The notes under the pieces are model-generated. The model saw only the letters and a program-made list of their open reading frames with translations. It did no database searches and was not told where the DNA came from. 64,000 nucleotides of DNA. Origin: Dryococelus australis. Taxonomy: Eukaryota; Arthropoda; Insecta; Phasmatodea; Phasmatidae. The stretch spans positions 61,707,760 to 61,771,759 of the forward strand of contig CM057005.1 of assembly GCA_029891345.1 (NCBI GenBank), read 5' to 3'. Positions 58,906-64,000 of the stretch are shown one piece after another. Each line of letters begins with the position of its first letter. Position 1 is the first letter of the stretch. A program made the translations under genes and the position numbers.

Positions 58906-60698
58906 TTACATTCAACATAATTTAACTGGCAATTAAAATAGCTCTCCTTCATATTGACGGCATTTCCAGAGTTGTCGTAGGCCATCGGCCGTACGACCGC
59001 ATTCAACATCTTTCTCTCTACCGAACGTGGCGCCGGGCACATCACCAGTTCCTGTTCTCCACCTCATCCCAGGCGGGACACGAACACATCCCAGCACCTC
59101 TGGAGGCACAATGCATTAAATGTCAAACCTAATAAGCAATCACAACAGAGAAATAGATCCTTCCCTTGTACAATAACTAATGTTGACTAGTATGGTGTTG
59201 CAACTCGTAAACAACATTGTTATTGAACTGAGCAGTGGCCTCTGGTTAGGGCAAGCAAGGTAAGCAGTGCTTGCTCAGACAGTTTGATGACAATGTTATA
59301 TTTAAAATAAATATTATATTCTAACTTATATATAATTTGAGGTAACGTTTCACTCATGCAGTACTCTTTATATATTCTGGAAACAATGATGTACATTATA
59401 CGAAAACAACTCGTTGACTAGCAAAACCAAGATGTTTGGAAGCGCTGTAAGTAATGCTTTCAGCAGGTAGACGGTCGCAATGGTTTCCCAGCCGATGGAG
59501 GGGCGGAAGGGTTGGAAGACCGCCTGGGGAGATGTGGGGGCTTATGGCTGTGTCAACCTGTGTTAGACGCTATGATTATAGTGCTTTCTTCACCGAACTG
59601 AAGAGGACATCGCCGAAGCTGGCCTAGACACAGGCAGTTGACGAGGTGTAGTTTTCAGTAACTAGATCGATGCATGGGCAAGTTCGTGCGAACAACACGA
59701 ATCATATTGTTTTTATTTAATTTAGTCTTGGTGCTGAGAATATTATACATATTCGTGAGCGATGTATATCTTACATAAAAATTATAGAATTACTGCGTGA
59801 TAATGAAAACCGAGTAGATAGAATGAGTGCAACAGAATCATGTGGATGTAAGTGTGGTGTGTGTGGTTTACAAGTGAGGCATTTTTCCAGCAGTGATTTC
59901 ACGTTTCAGGAAAGATATGACATCATAAAGGAGGGTAGGCCGACACCTAAACTTACGATCACGACAACATGAATGAAAGGTAATTTTGTACGTTATTTCC
60001 AAAAAAAAAAAAAAATATTAGAAACACTGGTGGTTAGCTGGATGTAACAGCCTAAACAAACTGTTTTGCTGGCCATGTTTATTGTTTTCGAAGGATGTTA
60101 ACACGTGGGTTTTAACGCTAAAACATTAATTTATTGTATATTAATCGTGATGGATGTGAATGTTTGCAGATGTAATCATAAGTATAATTTTTGCTCAGTT
60201 ATCAGAACTGTTAATGCAATGCTATAATACGTTATATAACTCTGTACCAGTGACGAATCCTTGGAAATTCTCAATTTCAGTATGTATGGTAGAAAATTTA
60301 AATGAATAATAATGAAAGTGATGTTTATAATATGGTCGCAGTCATGAGTTTGCAGCTATTTTAATCAAGTCGTTTTCTAATATGATTATGGCATGTGTTA
60401 TACCATTACAATCAATTACCTCGGACACTGATCAGACCAAACCACCGTTAATTTCCAACGTGTGCTGATCTGGATGTCCTTCACATATGTCACACTTCCC
60501 TCGTCGGCTCTCAGATGTTCGGCTGACTCTAGCGGGTGTATAACAGCCAGAGTGAAAACATCAATATGTGAGCGGTGCGGGAGTGCATGTACATTCTATA
60601 TGTACGAAGAGCATATGTTTGTTAACACACGCATTGTAATATTTCCATTGATAAAATTAACAGTTGGAACAATGGCAAGGTAAAGTTGTGCACAGTGA

Positions 60699-60950
60699 AT
60701 ACAGGGAAGTAATTTTAATGTGCTGAAGTCCATAACCAATGAATCAGAGGAAGGCATTCAAATACCACTTTCTGAGGTAGTGAGCAGAGTCAGTGCAGTG
60801 ATAGTTGTTCCATCCACAATTGTTTACAGAATAAAACAGGAAGTAGGGTTTAAGGATGGTACATAAAAATCTTTTTCTACCCCACACAAACATCGCGCGA
60901 AACGACAAATTAAGACTAACATTGACGATTTTGACTTCCAGGTGTGAGGT
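60699..60950 (+). pseudogene. DNA transposase N-terminal fragment
   Basis: An open stretch reads FNVLKSITNESEEG, IPLSEVVSRVSAVIVVPS, TIVYRIKQEV, a stop, then KSFSTPHKHRAKRQ and NIDDFDFQV. This order (a helix-turn-helix followed by a basic linker and a DDFD motif) matches the N-terminus of IS630/Tc1-mariner-type transposase genes found repeatedly in arthropods. It breaks at TTCCAGGTGTGAG, which could be a splice donor or decay. The catalytic domain was not found downstream. One in-frame stop suggests a pseudogene. Confidence 0.45.
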
Positions 60951-62060
60951 TGACAATAAATTACTCCCACATGATTGATAAGTGTCGACCGATTGTTGGG
61001 GCGGCCGGCTGTGCATTTGTGTGATTATGATTTGTACTCCTACAACATCGATTCAGAAGGTGAACGGTACTGGAAAAAACGTGTGTACACATTAGTTTAC
61101 ATGCACATTTCAAGGCTGATGTAAATATTTGCTCTATAAGTACAATAAAACTATGTAGGTCTACATGTTTGCATCAATACCACATTTCCGAAAGCACAAG
61201 GCAGCTTTACATAACATTTAAGTGTAGCTATTTAGTGATATGGCCAGTGGGATGTGTGTGTTGTATTACGTCTGTATCGAGTTGCGAGACTACCTTTGTG
61301 GCGCGAACTATCGCTCTGGGTGACAATGTTCAGTGTTGGTGCATCGAATTACACTGATTAGCAATTCAAGGAGATTAGGGTATCGTAAACACCTGTTACA
61401 CCTGTGGTCGGTCTTCGCACACACACACACCACATGATCTACTCATATGTCCCTATATCTTCGCGACTGTGCTGCAGCTGGTTGAAATATAATCATCGGT
61501 TTATTTTGGTGAAAGACAGCTGCACGGTACGATCTGTAACTTACACGGGCCCAAGGATAAGTAAATATGATTTCAGTTCGGCTGTTAAGACTTCGGCTAC
61601 TCTTGCTCTCGTGTTCCCTCCCTCCTGTAGGCTATCACTGAAGACATCCCATTCTGTGCTTCCTTTCCTTATGCTGTGCTAGATGAATCTTCTCTTTTGA
61701 TAATCACTCTACCTGCTTCGTTTTTTCCTGCCTCCTGCTCGTTCGCGTTGACTGCTTTCCGTATTTACACAAACGAATAATGATTTTTCCTGTCTGCAGT
61801 TCTATACAAACAAAATTTCTCCATATGTATATACCGCACTGGCAAAGGGTATTAAAATAATATTGGTTTTGAGTGGAGAAGGTTCTGGGTTTGATGAGGG
61901 TATCGTTGTAATATTTTTCACTCGGGCAAATTTTATGTTAAAAAAACTATTAATATTTTGACAAGCAGTGTATTTTATATTTAGGTACGTAAAAATGTTT
62001 AAATGGCACCATTTCGCACCTTAAAATCCACATTTTCCCGGGGGAAGACCCCCTGACACC
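60951..62060. other. No gene recognised
   Basis: Several 60-90 codon frames (61169-61357, 61404-61682) without recognisable domains. No repeat ends other than the hAT-like sequence noted above. Confidence 0.35.
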
Positions 62061-62099
62061 CTCTTAATTGGGGAGATCAATGCCACTACTGCCCCTTGC

Positions 62100-63150
62100 A
62101 CACAGTAGCTTGCCCATGAAATTACAGCATGCATCGCCACTGGAACTGAGAATTATCACCTACATTCAGCAATGTCAGCACAAATTTTACCCCTGCAAGT
62201 GGTATCTAAGGAAGTACTACGTTGTGACCTTTCACAATTACAGGAACAATTTATGGCCTTGGTTTAGAATTAAGCATTCCAATTAAAGATATTTGGAAAT
62301 ATTATATGCTACCCCTATTTGAATGCATGCTGTCACCTACGCAAATGATGATCAAAATTCAAATTCTCCTATAAAACACCAAAAGCTCATGACAATTCTT
62401 TAGAACCTCAAATGTCCCTTACATGTACGACTATGAAACTTGCACATTAGGCACCCCAAAAAATATAGTCACCATTGATGTACATACAAAAGAGACAAGA
62501 GAACTACGACATGCCTGAACAAGCTAAAGGTACATATTTCCTCTCTAAGCAAATCATCGATAATCCCCAACTCAATTACTTAAAGACCGCAATCTATATT
62601 AATGATATTAAGAGTTTATTTAAATATTGGAAATTTCAATGCAAGTCTGGTAACTCATTGTCAGTTCAATCAAACGAACTGCATCACTATGTAGTAATCA
62701 ATGCTCCAGGTAATTTTGTACCCAGATGTATTGATAAAACTTTAAGCAAGGGAATCCACAATGCAATGGTAGGGACAATAGAAATTCATGTACCCTGTGG
62801 TTACGAACTGACTTCTGATCAAATCACGCTAATCAAAGCAACTCATGTTTGTGATAATAAAAGCCCAAATTAGCTTTTTCTCACACTAGTCTCTCTGTGC
62901 AATGGCTTCATAATAACGAATTCGAAGCTCAACAACTCAAACCTAGTGAAGGGATTTTCTTCTACTCTGTTAATGACACTATAGTGAATGGAAAATCAAA
63001 CATGCACAAGTTCCTACCATAAAGTATATAGAAATCAAATCGTCATTTCGACAAACGCACATATTTCCCTCTTAACGCAGGAACATTACAACTACATTAG
63101 TTTCTCTACGATTACAATCCTTATTCTAGCTTTGCAGCCATATCTTACGA
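62100..63150 (+). pseudogene. Env-like remnant of outer element
   Basis: Across several frames the translation resembles the envelope of insect errantiviruses (related to the baculovirus F fusion protein). A leucine-rich segment with PLQVVSKEVL lies near 62180-62240, then cysteine-spaced segments, then the longest intact stretch (62475-62873, 132 codons) ending in a GTIE..Cys block. A C-terminal hydrophobic, membrane-type segment lies near 63095-63145. The genuine role would be membrane fusion during particle entry, but stops and frameshifts make this copy defective. Distance from the polymerase remnant (3.4 kb, with no integrase) implies deletions and insertions. The assignment is by resemblance only. 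Confidence 0.45.
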
Positions 63151-64000
63151 GCTAGTTAGAAGACCTGTCTTAATGAATCGCTTGGCTCAGGTGGCATAAA
63201 GAGAATATGAAGCAAATAAAAAGCAATCAGTTGTCCCCATAAAATGATTGTGTTCCTACAGCAGTGTGTTACTAAGAATATAAAGAGCTGAATTACAATT
63301 GGTAACATTTAATACATTGTAATATAAAGGTAGAAGTAACTTACATAAAGGTTAAGAAAGAATATGTGGTCCTGGAATAAGTTAACTATTACAGCCTATA
63401 GTTTATACGACAAGGCAAAGAGCGCAGTATGGAAAATATGTGGTAAATAGAAAATTAATAAGTTTTTGACAATATATAAAGCAAAAGCATTCACACGAAT
63501 TCCACATTAGGGGGTAACAATTCTCCACAAATTATTTCCTTTGCCACGTGAAAAGTTGTTCTATTTTGTACAATAATAACGCCTTTGAATGACAACGACT
63601 CCCCAGTCAGTGCAGGCAGGGCACGTTAGAGTTTAACAGCACGACTGAAAAGCGATGCATACGGTGCTACCTAGGAACAGACAATACAAGCACAGCAGAT
63701 GATACACGTGTATTACTGCAGTACTTCTATCTCGCCCTAAAGAGGGCTAGATGACTCTTTCACGTCGTGCAGCATCCACACCATAATTTCTCTTTTTCGG
63801 GGCCCCTCATGTGTAAATCTATTATATTAATATTTAAAACTCAAAGATGATATTAGATTTCAATAAATCTCTCCTCATATGTACATCCCAAGTCAAGTTC
63901 CTTTAGTAATTAAGAAATATAATTGTATTTAAAGTTCTTGTAATAAGATCAATGATAATGTGTAAAACAACACTTTCCATTTAATTATAATGTAGAATAA
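63151..64000. other. No gene recognised
   Basis: Downstream of the env-like remnant one would expect a 3' LTR. No segment matching the region upstream of the outer gag was found. AT-rich, with a more balanced part at 63590-63780. Confidence 0.35.

Larger units (their letters stand above)
59234..62085. mobile_element. Possible hAT-like DNA transposon region
   Basis: A CAGTGGCCTCTGGTTAGGGC start followed by AAGCAAGGTAAGCAGTGCTTG, and a CATTTTCCCGGGGGAAGACC stretch near 62031 with CCACTACTG after it, resemble parts of Zaphod-type hAT elements as I remember them. No 8-bp duplication is visible, and no hAT transposase was recognised, so both the boundaries and the class are tentative. A small Cys-rich frame (59823-59972, CGCKCGVCG) lies inside. 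Confidence 0.25.

Overview
The window looks like intergenic or intronic DNA from an animal nuclear genome, most likely an insect. It is AT-rich and full of microsatellites. It carries several retrotransposon classes, short inverted-repeat elements (MITEs) and a tRNA-derived SINE family. There is no operon structure, no bacterial-style gene density, and no intact host gene I can support. The insect assignment rests on element types (a gypsy/errantivirus-like element with an env-like region, pogo-like and Harbinger-like MITEs) and is inference.

Layout. 0-10 kb: a Harbinger-like MITE, four copies of a MITE family whose ends read GGCTGTTCAC, one SINE, and an imperfect fold-back with open frames on both strands. 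10-16 kb: two decayed non-LTR retrotransposons (LINEs) in opposite orientation, with SINE pieces between them. 16-34 kb: mostly unannotatable AT-rich DNA with SINEs, two MITE copies, TTAATT-rich degenerate repeats, a pair of diverged dispersed repeats and a 180-bp tandem array. 34.8-37.9 kb: a 5'-truncated LINE with endonuclease and reverse transcriptase remnants. 38-41.5 kb: another MITE, a SINE, a perfect hairpin, a pogo-like MITE and a LINE scrap. 43-47 kb: a minus-strand gag-only retroelement whose upstream region is partly duplicated.

48-63 kb is the most informative part. A gypsy/errantivirus-like element (gag, protease, reverse transcriptase, env-like region, all broken) is interrupted at the end of the protease by a complete 6.25-kb LTR retrotransposon with 1.2-1.3-kb LTRs, a Lys-tRNA-type primer site and a polypurine tract. 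That inner element carries gag but no polymerase. It and the minus-strand relative at 43-44.5 kb both encode the same PHD-finger-like Cys/His motif upstream of gag, which I regard as the most unusual observation. Between the outer polymerase and env remnants lie a candidate minus-strand terminal exon with an AT-hook-like motif, a hAT-like end and a DNA-transposase N-terminal fragment.

Almost every coding region has frameshifts, stops or altered catalytic residues, so this is a graveyard of layered insertions rather than a set of cooperating genes. Boundaries and homology calls were made by eye without database searches.
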